Assembly (NCBI GenBank): GCA_023701225.1
Contig: JAMPXM010000005.1
Coordinates: forward strand, 1-33,701
Direction: 5' to 3'
DNA from: Pseudobdellovibrionaceae bacterium
Lineage (GTDB): Bacteria; Bdellovibrionota; Bdellovibrionia; Bdellovibrionales; JAMPXM01
DNA: 33,701 nt
The notes beneath the pieces were generated by a model. The model was not told the DNA's origin and did no database searches. It saw only the letters and a program-made list of their open reading frames with translations. Positions 9,079 through 16,349 of the stretch are shown one piece after another (the stretch's first letter is position 1; each line of letters begins with the position of its first letter). Position numbers and translations under genes: made by a program.

Positions 9079-9672
9079 TTAGGCGACTGTCGAGGCGCCT
9101 GTTGATACGATTGTGGCGCAGCTGTCAGCGGTTTCTGGCGGTAGGCACCGGAAGCGGATCCGCTCGTCGCGGTCCCAGAGGCAATCGGCCGGGAGCCTTC
9201 GCAAATGAGCAACACCGGAGCGCGTGATGAGCTGCGGGAAATTGAGGGCCGATTCGGCATCAGCTTCGACATCAGTGGACTTAGTCATTTGTAGCACATG
9301 GACGACATCTTCGGGCGTTAAGGACCATGCGGCTTGATCCAGTCTGTGCCAGGCCGAATCATCGATTTGGGCGCTCTCGATCGGCAGGACAAAGCAAGCG
9401 CCTTGGGAGGCTTGAAGGCCGGCGAGAATTCCGGAGAAAAGTTCACCTGCGTAATTCGGATCAAAAGCCAGGTCGCAGTCGTCGAGTTCAGGACAAATGC
9501 GAAGGACGTCATCACCGGCGGGACCGAGGACCACAATCGGATTCAAGCCGCGCGAACGTGCCGAGCGGATAGCTTGCAGCAAACGGGTGCGCGTGTGCGC
9601 GACGCGCGTTTTCGAGAAGTCGGTCGCCGTCAGGCCAGTGGTGAGCAAAATCGCATCTGTCGCCTTCATCAT
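9079..9672 (-). CDS. MobA-like nucleotidyltransferase-fold protein, probably degenerate
   Basis: A 197-aa cytoplasmic protein. I placed the start at ATG 9672, 6 nt after GAGGTGG; longer readings are out-of-frame copies of the TonB gene. The layout follows the MobA/NTP-transferase fold: a first strand with DAILLTTGL, a helix with TRTRLLQAIRSARSRGL, a second strand NPIVVLGPAGDDVL, then NYAGELFSGILAGLQA (compare the N-x-x-G-x-x-x-S-I-x-x-G-L motif of the family) and a strand ACFVLPIESAQI where the family has its metal-binding D-M/Q-P. The nucleotide-binding G-G-x-S-x-R-M-G signature is not recognisable. It could be a non-catalytic relative. It begins 10 nt after the TonB-family gene and is co-transcribed with it; no molybdenum-cofactor gene is nearby. 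Confidence 0.6.
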   Translation of the reverse strand: MMKATDAILLTTGLTATDFSKTRVAHTRTRLLQAIRSARSRGLNPIVVLGPAGDDVLRICPELDDCDLAFDPNYAGELFSGILAGLQASQGACFVLPIESAQIDDSAWHRLDQAAWSLTPEDVVHVLQMTKSTDVEADAESALNFPQLITRSGVAHLRRLPADCLWDRDERIRFRCLPPETADSCATIVSTGASTVA

Positions 9673-9682
9673 ACGATCCACC

Positions 9683-10681
9683 TCATTCGAGCGCTGCGTA
9701 GGTTTCGTGATCGCGCGGCGAGCGGGAGTTGGCTTCGAGAATGAAATCCCAGCGAATGCGGATGAAGCCGTCTTTTTCCACGATTCCCTTGGGAGGATTC
9801 GGGAACGGAGCTGCCGCACGGAACGCTTCGATTGCGGCCTCGTCGAGGTCGACCAAGCCGGACGCGCCCACGACCTGCACGCGGACGAGCGTGCCGGAGC
9901 GATCAAGGATGATCACGCATTTAGTGACGCGATCGACGTCAGAAGCGATGGTGCGGCCCTGCCGCATCACGCGTTCCATTTTTTCTTTGATCTTGGGTTC
10001 CCAGTACTGGCGGAGGCGGTCTTTGATTCGATTGTAGTACGTGTAATAAACAAATTCGCGCGTGCTGAGCAGCGTCTGCATACCCTTGGCGACTTTGAGG
10101 TGATCATCCGTCGCGGAAGGACCCTCGCCACCGCCGCTCGCTTGCTGACCCATGGGCAGAGGTTTCGGGCGGAAATCCGGTTTGAAATCCTTCATCGATT
10201 TACCGGCGGCGATACCGTTGGCGTCGGTGTAGATATCGCGCTGCTTTTCGAGCGGAGTCTTGGCCTGCTCAAGCTTTTCTTCGTTCGCGGACAAAGTCGG
10301 TTCATGGGTTTTTTGCGCTTCGCCTGGGCGAGGTGCTTGTGCCTGCGGCCCGCCCGTGCCTGTCGAGTTGCGGAAACGGTCATTGAGTTCGGCGCGCGTT
10401 TCCTTTTCCACCTTTTGATTGAATTTGCTCAGATACTTCGAGTCTTGGGGGACTTCGTCATTGACCCGCTGGTCTTGGGTCACGATTTGGCCTTGGCGCG
10501 ATTCCTGCGCCTTCATTTTTTTAAGAAGCTCCTCGGCGCTCACGAGTTCGATCTCGGTTTTTTCTTTTCTGAACGAGTCGACGGTCAGAAAGCTCGGCTG
10601 ATACCACACGACGAGCGTGAGGAGGGCGTGGAGCGCCAAACTGATCAGCAATGCTATCCGGAACACGTTCCGTTTCTTCAT
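9683..10681 (-). CDS. TonB-family energy transducer
   Basis: A 332-aa inner-membrane protein that in this family transmits energy from ExbB/ExbD to the outer membrane. The ATG at 10681 has GAGAGG about 7 nt upstream and yields the classic N-terminal layout: short KKR stretch, then one membrane anchor (IALLISLALHALLTLVVW) with the His that is conserved in TonB anchors. A long charged Q/E/K/P-rich periplasmic linker follows. The C-terminal TonB domain is recognisable by VQVVGASGLVDLDEAAIEAFRAAAPFPNPP. The frame is open to 10855, adding a Pro/Arg-rich 58 residues, but neither upstream ATG has a ribosome site. The matching ExbD and ExbB genes found here are 22 kb away and may or may not be its partners. 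Confidence 0.85.
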   Translation of the reverse strand: MKKRNVFRIALLISLALHALLTLVVWYQPSFLTVDSFRKEKTEIELVSAEELLKKMKAQESRQGQIVTQDQRVNDEVPQDSKYLSKFNQKVEKETRAELNDRFRNSTGTGGPQAQAPRPGEAQKTHEPTLSANEEKLEQAKTPLEKQRDIYTDANGIAAGKSMKDFKPDFRPKPLPMGQQASGGGEGPSATDDHLKVAKGMQTLLSTREFVYYTYYNRIKDRLRQYWEPKIKEKMERVMRQGRTIASDVDRVTKCVIILDRSGTLVRVQVVGASGLVDLDEAAIEAFRAAAPFPNPPKGIVEKDGFIRIRWDFILEANSRSPRDHETYAALE

Positions 10682-10936
10682 CGATCGACCTCTCAGCTTT
10701 ATCGGACGTTGGGGCGGTCTTTTTGAGCTTGGCGAGGGGCCTGAAAAAGGCCAGGGCTCCGGTGTGGGAGATGAAGGATGCCGAAGGCGGCGCGGGTCGG
10801 GCTTCCGTTGCAGTTCGCGGTCGTAGTCACTCATGGTTTCGCGCCACGATGCCATAGTCGAGGCGGCGACGCGGGGTTTTGTTCTGAGATGAGGCCAGGC
10901 CTTACGACGAGCATCGGCCAGGAACGCTCAAGTCTC

Positions 10937-10965
10937 TTGTCGGCTCCCGCGAGGGACCGTACAAT
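10937..10965 (+). promoter_or_regulatory. Sigma-70-type promoter giving a probably leaderless PP2C mRNA
   Basis: TTGTCG (10937-10942), a 17-bp spacer and TACAAT (10960-10965). Only 7 nt separate the -10 from the ATG at 10973, so the expected start of transcription coincides with the start codon. No Shine-Dalgarno exists at a usable distance; GAGGGA lies 16 nt upstream and overlaps the spacer. Confidence 0.65.
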
Positions 10966-10972
10966 TGTTTGC

Positions 10973-11716
10973 ATGACACTTGAGGCCTACTGTCAGACCG
11001 ACATCGGTCTTCGTCGCGAGCGCAACGAAGACTCTTTTCTCATTGATGAAAGTCTGGGCCTATTCTTGGTCGCCGACGGGATGGGCGGGCACCGTGGCGG
11101 CGAGGTCGCTAGCCGCTTGGCCGTCGAGTCCGCGCGTGAAGTCGTGTTTCGCCATTCTAAAGACAATCGCCGGATGATGCCGCGCCAGCTGTTGGCCGAA
11201 GCGTATCGCGAGGCGAGTCATCGAATTTTTGATAAGGCACGCAGTGAGGGCAATCAAGAGCTGCAGGGGATGGGCACGACGTTGGTCTGCGCCTACCGGT
11301 ACCGCAATACGCTGTACATCGCGAATGTCGGTGATTCGCGCGCCTATCTCTTCAGTGACCCCTATTTGTGGCAAGTGACTGAAGACCATTCTCTTCTCAA
11401 CGAGCAGCTCCGAGCCGGTCTGTTCTCAGAACGCGACATCGCCAGTTTTGGGGCGAAAAACGTGATCACCCGCAGTGTCGGCTTCGAGCGCGATGTGATG
11501 TGCGATATCGTCGAACGCGACGTTCGGCCTGGGGAAATGATTCTCATGTGCTCGGACGGATTGTCCGGATTGGTCACAGACACGCGAATTGCCGATATTT
11601 TGCGCACAACATCTGTGGACCAAATTGTTTCAACTTGTATCAATGAAGCCAAGAAGAACGGGGGCGACGATAACGTCACCTGTATGCTTCTTTACGCGCG
11701 GCCCCAAGAGCATTGA
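10973..11716 (+). CDS. PP2C-type serine/threonine protein phosphatase
   Basis: A 247-aa soluble metal-dependent phosphatase (PPM family, like PrpC/Stp). All metal-binding motifs are present: RNEDSF (D20), VADGMGGHRGGE (D35), GDSRAYL, CSDGLSGL and GGDDNVT (D232, D233). It would remove phosphate from Ser/Thr of proteins, usually opposing a Hanks-type kinase; no kinase gene is visible in the window. The frame is open upstream to 10778, but only the ATG at 10973 gives the canonical PP2C beginning (YCQTDIG...RNED). The gene is divergent from the TonB gene. The M23 peptidase gene follows 240 bp later, so a link to envelope growth is possible but unproven. Confidence 0.94.
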   Translation: MTLEAYCQTDIGLRRERNEDSFLIDESLGLFLVADGMGGHRGGEVASRLAVESAREVVFRHSKDNRRMMPRQLLAEAYREASHRIFDKARSEGNQELQGMGTTLVCAYRYRNTLYIANVGDSRAYLFSDPYLWQVTEDHSLLNEQLRAGLFSERDIASFGAKNVITRSVGFERDVMCDIVERDVRPGEMILMCSDGLSGLVTDTRIADILRTTSVDQIVSTCINEAKKNGGDDNVTCMLLYARPQEH

Positions 11717-11745
11717 TAATGTTTGACGCACCTTGAGAATCTTCC

Positions 11746-11769
11746 TTAGATAAGACGTTAGATAAGACC
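11746..11769. repeat. Two 12-bp tandem units in the PP2C-M23 gap
   Basis: Two adjacent copies of TTAGATAAGAC plus one base. A TTGACG hexamer (11723-11728) lies 17 bp before the first unit, so the units could overlap a weak -10 region for the M23 gene. The rest of the 241-bp gap shows no hairpin I would call a terminator. Confidence 0.7.
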
Positions 11770-11958
11770 TAAACCGGGGTCGGGAAGTGCCGATAAGATT
11801 AAAGGTTTTCGGCCGATTCGCCGTTAAAACGTTTGTATCGGATTGATCCACCGGTGCTTGAACGGGGCCGGAAGCGGGTAGAGCCAGAAGTGAGTTGGGC
11901 TCTGGTGGATGGAGTCGGAAGCGAGGATCGATTCCGGCGAGCCTTAAGGGGTGCGAAG

Positions 11959-12951
11959 TTGGACAAGAAGACAGTAACCTTTCTGATGGTGAGCAACCGC
12001 AAGGGAACGACGCGGAAGCTTTCTATTTCGTCTGGTTGGCTGAAAGCCGGAGTTACTCTTTTTGCCGTGTCCACATTGATCTTGGCGGCTTGCATTGTCG
12101 ATTACGTCGGCCTGCTTTCGCAAGCCATGGAAGTCAAGCGACTCCGCGTGGAGAATGAGCAGCTCAAGCAACAGTTCCAGGTCGTGGAAGGCAAGCTGAA
12201 CTCATTGGAGACAGGCCTTGAGCGTGTCAAAAGCTGGGTCGTGAAGCTGAAAAACATCACCAATATCGATGATGAAAACCGCGAGTTGAAGTTGGCCATC
12301 GGGCCTTTGCCGCGGACCGGTGAAAGCCTCCAGCCGGTGGCACACCGTGGCCCGAGTTCGGAACTCGCGGCCGAAGACGCTGTCTTTTTCGAGCGTGCTC
12401 CAACCGATGAAGCTCAGGGTGAGCTGACCGTCGAGGGGCAACGTGATTACGCTTCGCTGGCGATTCGCATCGATTCGGCGGTTAGCGAAACGTTGCTTCG
12501 CGAGCAGGGCGTTTTAGAGCTCTACAACTCTCTCTCCGAGCGCCAGTCGCTGCTGGGCGCTACGCCCAGCATCAAGCCGGTCCGCGGTTGGTTCACATCC
12601 AAGTTCGGCTATCGGATTTCGCCCTTCACGGGTCGTCCGGTGATGCACAATGGTCTGGATGTCGCGGCTTCTCCGGGAGCTCCGGTGTACGCTCCTGCGG
12701 ATGGCGTCGTGAGTTTTGCGGGATACGATGCTGGTTATGGCAAGCTCGTGTCGATCGATCACGGCTACGGCGTGATCACCCGCTATGGGCATTTGTCGTC
12801 GATTTCGGTCGAGGTCGGTCAGAAAATCAAGCGTCGTGACCTGATCGCCGCCGTCGGCAGCACGGGCCGCTCAACGGGCCCTCACTTGCACTACGAAGTG
12901 CGTGTGAACGGCGTACCGGTTGACCCGATCAATTACGTTCTCGACGAGTGA
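11959..12951 (+). CDS. M23-family peptidoglycan endopeptidase, membrane-anchored
   Basis: A 330-aa LytM/NlpD-type zinc peptidase that cuts peptide cross-bridges of peptidoglycan. I chose the TTG at 11959, which follows AAGGGG by 7 nt; the upstream open frame has no ATG and no ribosome site. There is one membrane span at about residues 27-49, then a coiled coil (VKRLRVENEQLKQQF...ETGLERVKSW) to about residue 105, a linker, and the C-terminal M23 domain. Zinc and catalytic residues are complete: H230 and D234 in HNGLD, and H309 and H311 in HLHYE. The single anchor with a coiled coil places it in the periplasm facing the wall. The MBL hydrolase gene starts 10 nt after its stop. Confidence 0.93.
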   Translation: MDKKTVTFLMVSNRKGTTRKLSISSGWLKAGVTLFAVSTLILAACIVDYVGLLSQAMEVKRLRVENEQLKQQFQVVEGKLNSLETGLERVKSWVVKLKNITNIDDENRELKLAIGPLPRTGESLQPVAHRGPSSELAAEDAVFFERAPTDEAQGELTVEGQRDYASLAIRIDSAVSETLLREQGVLELYNSLSERQSLLGATPSIKPVRGWFTSKFGYRISPFTGRPVMHNGLDVAASPGAPVYAPADGVVSFAGYDAGYGKLVSIDHGYGVITRYGHLSSISVEVGQKIKRRDLIAAVGSTGRSTGPHLHYEVRVNGVPVDPINYVLDE

Positions 12952-12961
12952 TCCTTTTCTC

Positions 12962-13783
12962 ATGTCCATCTTGAAGATTCACCATCTGAACTGCGGTACC
13001 ATGTGTCCGGCGGGTGGGTATTTATTTCCGAAGCTCTTCCCGAAGCGAGCGATTTGCCACTGCCTCTTGATTGAAACCCGCAGTCGTTTGGTACTGATCG
13101 ACTCCGGCCTCGGGCTACAAGATATCGCGCGCCCGGAACGATTGGGTGTGATGGGTCCACTCTTGAATTTTACTTTAGACCCAGATGCCACGGCCTACCG
13201 GCAGGTGAAGAAACTCGGTTACTCCCCGCTTGATGTGACAGACCTCATTCCGACACACTTGGACCTGGACCATGCCGGAGGAATCCCGGATTTTCGCTGG
13301 GCTCAGGTTCACGTCGCCGAAGAGGAGCTGCGGGCCGCACGCTCACGGTCGAATTTGAAAACGCGTTTTCGCTATCGACCGCATCATATCCCCATAGATG
13401 CGCGCTGGAAAACATACGCCCTTCACGGCGGCGAGGCATGGAACGGGTTTGCTTGCGTGCGAGACTTGCCAGGCTTGCCGCCAGAAATTCTCGTTGTCAA
13501 TTTGCCGGGCCATACCCCCGGTCATTTCGGGGTGGCGATTCAAGAATCTGAGGGTTGGTTGTTGCATGCTGGAGATGCCTACTACAGCCGCGACGAACTC
13601 AAATCGAAGAGTCCACCTTCGGCCGCAGCGGACCTCTATCGTCATTTCGCGCATATCGATTCAAAGCAGACGGCGGCCACGCAAGCGCGGCTGGCGGACT
13701 TGCTGGAGAGTCGAGCGGATTTGCGGATGATCTCCAGCCATGACCCGCGGGAGTTCAGACACGCTGACTCAGGACATGCCTGA
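12962..13783 (+). CDS. Metallo-beta-lactamase-fold hydrolase, lactonase-like
   Basis: A 273-aa cytoplasmic MBL-fold enzyme. The start is ATG 12962, 10 nt after the M23 stop; the earlier open frame overlaps the M23 gene. Metal-site residues are H99, D103 and H104 in THLDLDHAGG, H184 in GHTPGH, D205 in HAGDAYY and H260 in SSHD. The motif differs from the standard H-x-H-x-D-H because the second His is Asp (D101). The arrangement, with an N-terminal Cys/His-rich strand and HAGGIPDF, is closest to the AHL-lactonase-like or RNase-Z-distant group. The substrate is unknown; quorum-signal or other lactone hydrolysis is possible. It is probably co-transcribed with the M23 gene. Confidence 0.85.
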   Translation: MSILKIHHLNCGTMCPAGGYLFPKLFPKRAICHCLLIETRSRLVLIDSGLGLQDIARPERLGVMGPLLNFTLDPDATAYRQVKKLGYSPLDVTDLIPTHLDLDHAGGIPDFRWAQVHVAEEELRAARSRSNLKTRFRYRPHHIPIDARWKTYALHGGEAWNGFACVRDLPGLPPEILVVNLPGHTPGHFGVAIQESEGWLLHAGDAYYSRDELKSKSPPSAAADLYRHFAHIDSKQTAATQARLADLLESRADLRMISSHDPREFRHADSGHA

Positions 13784-13831
13784 ATCTTTCCTCTTCTAAA
13801 CTGGTGCGGGTGCTACGCATTACAAAATGTC

Positions 13832-14257
13832 TTAAGGCATTTCTGTTAAGGTGTGTAGGCGATCAGTCGCGGACTTCAATCCGTTGCGGGCCGCCTCTTC
13901 ATACCAAGACAGCGCGTATGCCACGTCACGTTTCACTTCGGGACGGCCCTCTTCGAAGATCCGACCCAAATTGAATTGAGCACGAGCTAGACCTTGAAGT
14001 GCGGCGGCCGTGTACCAACGAACGGCTTCACGATAGCTTTGGCGCGTACCAGACCCCAGCTCATAGGCTTTCGCCAAACGGTACTGAGCATGCGCGTTCC
14101 CTTTGCGCGCCTGATGCACGAGAGTTTCCACCTCATGCGCGGAGGCGGAATGCTCTTCCTCCGCATGAGCATGTATTGGGCGGAGGATCGTCATCGCCAA
14201 AGAAATACTAACGCAGAGGAGCGACAGGTAAACAATATGAGATAAGAGTTTTCTCAT
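13832..14257 (-). CDS. Periplasmic Sel1-repeat protein
   Basis: A 141-aa exported protein. An excellent ribosome site (AAGGAGG, 5 nt) fixes the ATG at 14257, although the frame extends upstream. A signal peptide spans about residues 1-33 (hydrophobic core YLSLLCVSISLAMTIL, cleavage near HAHA-E). Two Sel1-like helical repeats follow, beginning AHAQYRLAKAYELG and ARAQFNLGRIFEEG, and a partial third at the end. Sel1 repeats mediate protein contacts; no catalytic residues are expected. The gene is monocistronic and convergent with the MBL gene (48-bp gap without a clear terminator). A structural or adaptor role in the periplasm is inferred. Confidence 0.88.
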   Translation of the reverse strand: MRKLLSHIVYLSLLCVSISLAMTILRPIHAHAEEEHSASAHEVETLVHQARKGNAHAQYRLAKAYELGSGTRQSYREAVRWYTAAALQGLARAQFNLGRIFEEGRPEVKRDVAYALSWYEEAARNGLKSATDRLHTLTEMP

Positions 14258-14339
14258 GGCTCCTCCTTTCGTTTCGAGTGTCCTCGACAGGTGCCGAAGG
14301 CTCATCGGCAGAAATATGTTCGGGCCTCAGGAAAATCGT

Positions 14340-14567
14340 ATGGCTCTGAAAGAGACGCCTAGAAAAGTAGCGCGACCGGTCCGTACGAAGATTGGAAGCC
14401 CCGCCGAAAGCGAATCCTTGGACCTCGGTCTCCGGGACGCACTGGAAACTGTCGATCTCTTTGACGTTCGGGAGCGTACGATGAGGTCGAATTCACTATT
14501 GGGCAAAACGAAAAGGCCAGCGCATATACGCTGGCCTTCAGAGCATCTCGATAATGAGATGGTGTAA
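14340..14567 (+). CDS. Possible small protein (75 aa)
   Basis: ATG 14340 is preceded by AGGA at 6-nt spacing. The product is basic at the N-terminus (MALKETPRKVARPVRTK), has an amphipathic stretch (SLDLGLRDALETVDLFDVRERT) and no known motif. Its 3' end runs through the rpsI terminator hairpin, which argues against it. The neighbours on both sides are on the other strand. I include it because the ribosome site and composition look protein-like; it may equally be chance. Confidence 0.3.
   Translation: MALKETPRKVARPVRTKIGSPAESESLDLGLRDALETVDLFDVRERTMRSNSLLGKTKRPAHIRWPSEHLDNEMV
14505..14538 (-). terminator. Rho-independent terminator of rplM-rpsI
   Basis: A 10-bp perfect stem (14513-14522 with 14529-14538, loop CATATA) lies 33 nt after the rpsI stop. 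On the minus strand it is followed by TTTTCGTTTT. Confidence 0.85.
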
Positions 14568-14570
14568 CGA

Positions 14571-14966
14571 TTAACGCTTCGAGAACTGGAAGCGCTTGCG
14601 GGCACCCGGTTGGCCGTACTTTTTACGTTCAACCATACGAGCGTCACGAGTCAGCATGCCGGCTTTTTTCAGGGCCGGGCGGTTGGCTTCGTCGAATGCG
14701 CACAGTGCGCGCGAAATACCGTGGCGAATGGCACCGGCTTGTCCGGTTTCACCGCCGCCCGTCACCGTGACAACAGCGTCGAACTTGCCGGTGCTGGAAG
14801 TCACTGAGAAGGGTTGCAGGACAACCATGCGCGAAATTTTATTGCTCAGGTATTGCTCGGGAGTCTTCCCGTTGATTGTCATTTTGCCAGAACCGGGCTT
14901 CAGGAACACGCGAGCCGCGCTAGTTTTGCGGCGACCAGTGGCATAGTAAGCTTTTTGCGCTGCCAT
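14571..14966 (-). CDS. rpsI: 30S ribosomal protein S9 (uS9)
   Basis: A 131-aa ribosomal protein of the small-subunit head. Family marks are [22 protein letters not shown] near the N-terminus, [19 protein letters not shown] in the middle and the basic C-terminal tail that reaches the P site ([17 protein letters not shown]). The length is normal. ATG 14966 follows GGAG at about 10 nt. It lies 29 nt downstream of rplM, the conserved bacterial order, and is closed by a terminator. Confidence 0.98.
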   Translation of the reverse strand: MAAQKAYYATGRRKTSAARVFLKPGSGKMTINGKTPEQYLSNKISRMVVLQPFSVTSSTGKFDAVVTVTGGGETGQAGAIRHGISRALCAFDEANRPALKKAGMLTRDARMVERKKYGQPGARKRFQFSKR

Positions 14967-14995
14967 TTCGTATCGTCTCCGTACTTAAGTGCTTG

Positions 14996-15424
14996 TCAAA
15001 TCGTCAATGCTTCAGGTTTTTGAGCTGCGTGCGGATGATCCGCGCCCTTGTAGGCTTTCAGCTTCTTGATGAGACTGAACGACAGCTTGTTCTTAGGGAG
15101 CATGCCTTTCACGGCGTCTTCGATCACGAAGGTCGGATCCGCGTCGATCATCTGCTCGAGCGACTTTGCCTTCAGCGAGCCGAAGAAGCGTGAGTGGCGG
15201 TAATATTTCTTTTCGACGGTTTTGTTGCCGGTCGTTTTGATCTTTTCAGCGTTGATCACGATCACAAAATCACCGGTGTCGGCGTTTGGCGTGAATTGCG
15301 GCTTGCGCTTGCCACGAATCACTTGCGCAATTTCGGTCGCCATGCGGCCGAGGTTCTTATCGGTAGCGTCGACGATCCACCATTTTTGCGGAACTTCGCC
15401 TTCGGTCGGATTCCAGGTCTTCAT
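14996..15424 (-). CDS. rplM: 50S ribosomal protein L13 (uL13)
   Basis: A 142-aa large-subunit protein acting early in 50S assembly. Recognisable by KTWNPTEGEVPQKWWIVDATDKNLGRMATEIAQVIRGK, the RHSRFFGSLK segment and VKGMLPKNKLSFSLIKKLKAYKGADHPH. The length is normal for the family. ATG 15424 has GGAGCGAGAG upstream. It is the first gene of the rplM-rpsI unit and follows truA by 65 bp, with its own likely promoter at the end of truA. Confidence 0.98.
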   Translation of the reverse strand: MKTWNPTEGEVPQKWWIVDATDKNLGRMATEIAQVIRGKRKPQFTPNADTGDFVIVINAEKIKTTGNKTVEKKYYRHSRFFGSLKAKSLEQMIDADPTFVIEDAVKGMLPKNKLSFSLIKKLKAYKGADHPHAAQKPEALTI

Positions 15425-15487
15425 ACTCTCGCTCCAGGCAACAAAACGCGGGTCATTGAAAATAGGCCGGTTTTACAGAGGGGTTAG

Positions 15488-15515
15488 GTTTAAAGTTTAC
15501 GGCACCCATTGTCAA
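15488..15515 (-). promoter_or_regulatory. Possible promoter of rplM-rpsI inside the truA 3' end
   Basis: On the minus strand a perfect TTGACA (15515-15510) is followed after 16 bp by TTAAAC (15493-15488); the -10 is a poor match. The -35 lies in the last codons of truA. The expected leader is about 55 nt, short for ribosomal autoregulation, and I see no S9/L13 leader structure. Confidence 0.45.
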
Positions 15516-16278
15516 GTTCCTCGGGGTAATAAACCTGAGCGAGGTAAAGTCCTTGAGGAGGGGCCGTGGGACCGGCTTTCCGGCGATCCCGGGCGTTGAT
15601 GATCTCTTGCAGGCGACCCGGTTGAGCCTCATTCATATTCAGATCGATGAGGGTGCCGACAATGTTACGGATCATCTGTTTTAAGAAGCCATTGCCGGTG
15701 ACCGTGAAGATGAGGGAGTCGCGATCACGCTCCCAAGATGCGGACATGATTTCCCGGACAGTCGACTTCACCTTGGTCCCAGACGTTTGAAAACTTTTAA
15801 AGTCTTGTTTTCCCACAAGAAAACGGGATGCCTCGTTCAGGTAATCGACGTCCAGAGGGAAGCGAATCCAGTGTGAATACCGGCATCGGAGGGCGCTGGG
15901 AACTCGGCGGTTGAGGACGTGATAGCGATAGGTTTTCTTCTGCGCGTCGGCGATGGCGTGAAAAAGATTGGGGGCGTGCCAAGCCTGTTTAAGGACGATG
16001 CTTGGCGGCGTCATGCCGGTGAGGGCAAAACGCAGGTCTCCCTGAAAAGGATCCCGAGGTGCGTCGAAATGGGCGGTTTGCCCGACGGCGTGCACTCCGG
16101 TGTCCGTACGGCTCGCTCCCATGAGTTTGATGGGTTTTTTATAAAACTTCTGGAGAGCCTCTTCGAGAGTGCCTTGGACCGTCCGCTGCCGGGACTGGCG
16201 CTGCCACCCGTGATAATCGGTTCCATCATATGAAATCAGCAGACGCACGCGCCAATGATCGGGCGGACAGCCCTTCAA
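15490..16278 (-). CDS. truA: tRNA pseudouridine(38-40) synthase
   Basis: Isomerises uridines 38-40 in the anticodon arm of many tRNAs. The catalytic Asp is D59 in ASRTDTGVHA. Other family marks are YDGTDYHGWQRQ, FHAIADAQKKTYRY and the C-terminal FLKQMIRNIVGTL. At 262 aa the size is typical. Available starts are TTG 16278 and GTG 16248; TTG gives the usual 16 residues before YDG and was preferred, although its ribosome site (AAGGG) is 13 nt away. It follows the outer-membrane protein gene by 71 nt in the same direction. Confidence 0.95.
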   Translation of the reverse strand: MKGCPPDHWRVRLLISYDGTDYHGWQRQSRQRTVQGTLEEALQKFYKKPIKLMGASRTDTGVHAVGQTAHFDAPRDPFQGDLRFALTGMTPPSIVLKQAWHAPNLFHAIADAQKKTYRYHVLNRRVPSALRCRYSHWIRFPLDVDYLNEASRFLVGKQDFKSFQTSGTKVKSTVREIMSASWERDRDSLIFTVTGNGFLKQMIRNIVGTLIDLNMNEAQPGRLQEIINARDRRKAGPTAPPQGLYLAQVYYPEELDNGCRKL

Positions 16279-16349
16279 AGGACCGATCGGCCCTTCTTCG
16301 GACCCTTCGTCAAATAAGCTGGAATTTTCGGGATCAGCGGACTCGATCT

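Larger units (their letters stand above)
14258..14570. other. Gap between the Sel1 gene and rpsI
   Basis: This 313-bp interval holds the promoter region of the Sel1 gene (minus strand, not placed), the rpsI terminator near its right end, and a possible small open frame on the plus strand (14340-14567). Nothing else was recognised. Confidence 0.6.

Noticed and set aside
9079-9906. Long form of the MobA-like protein
   Set aside because: The added N-terminus is an out-of-frame copy of the TonB gene, and GAGGTGG supports the start at 9672.
9497-10726. 409-aa plus-strand open frame
   Set aside because: It mirrors the TonB-family gene; the TonB motifs and ribosome site are on the minus strand. 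Long antisense frames are expected at this base composition.
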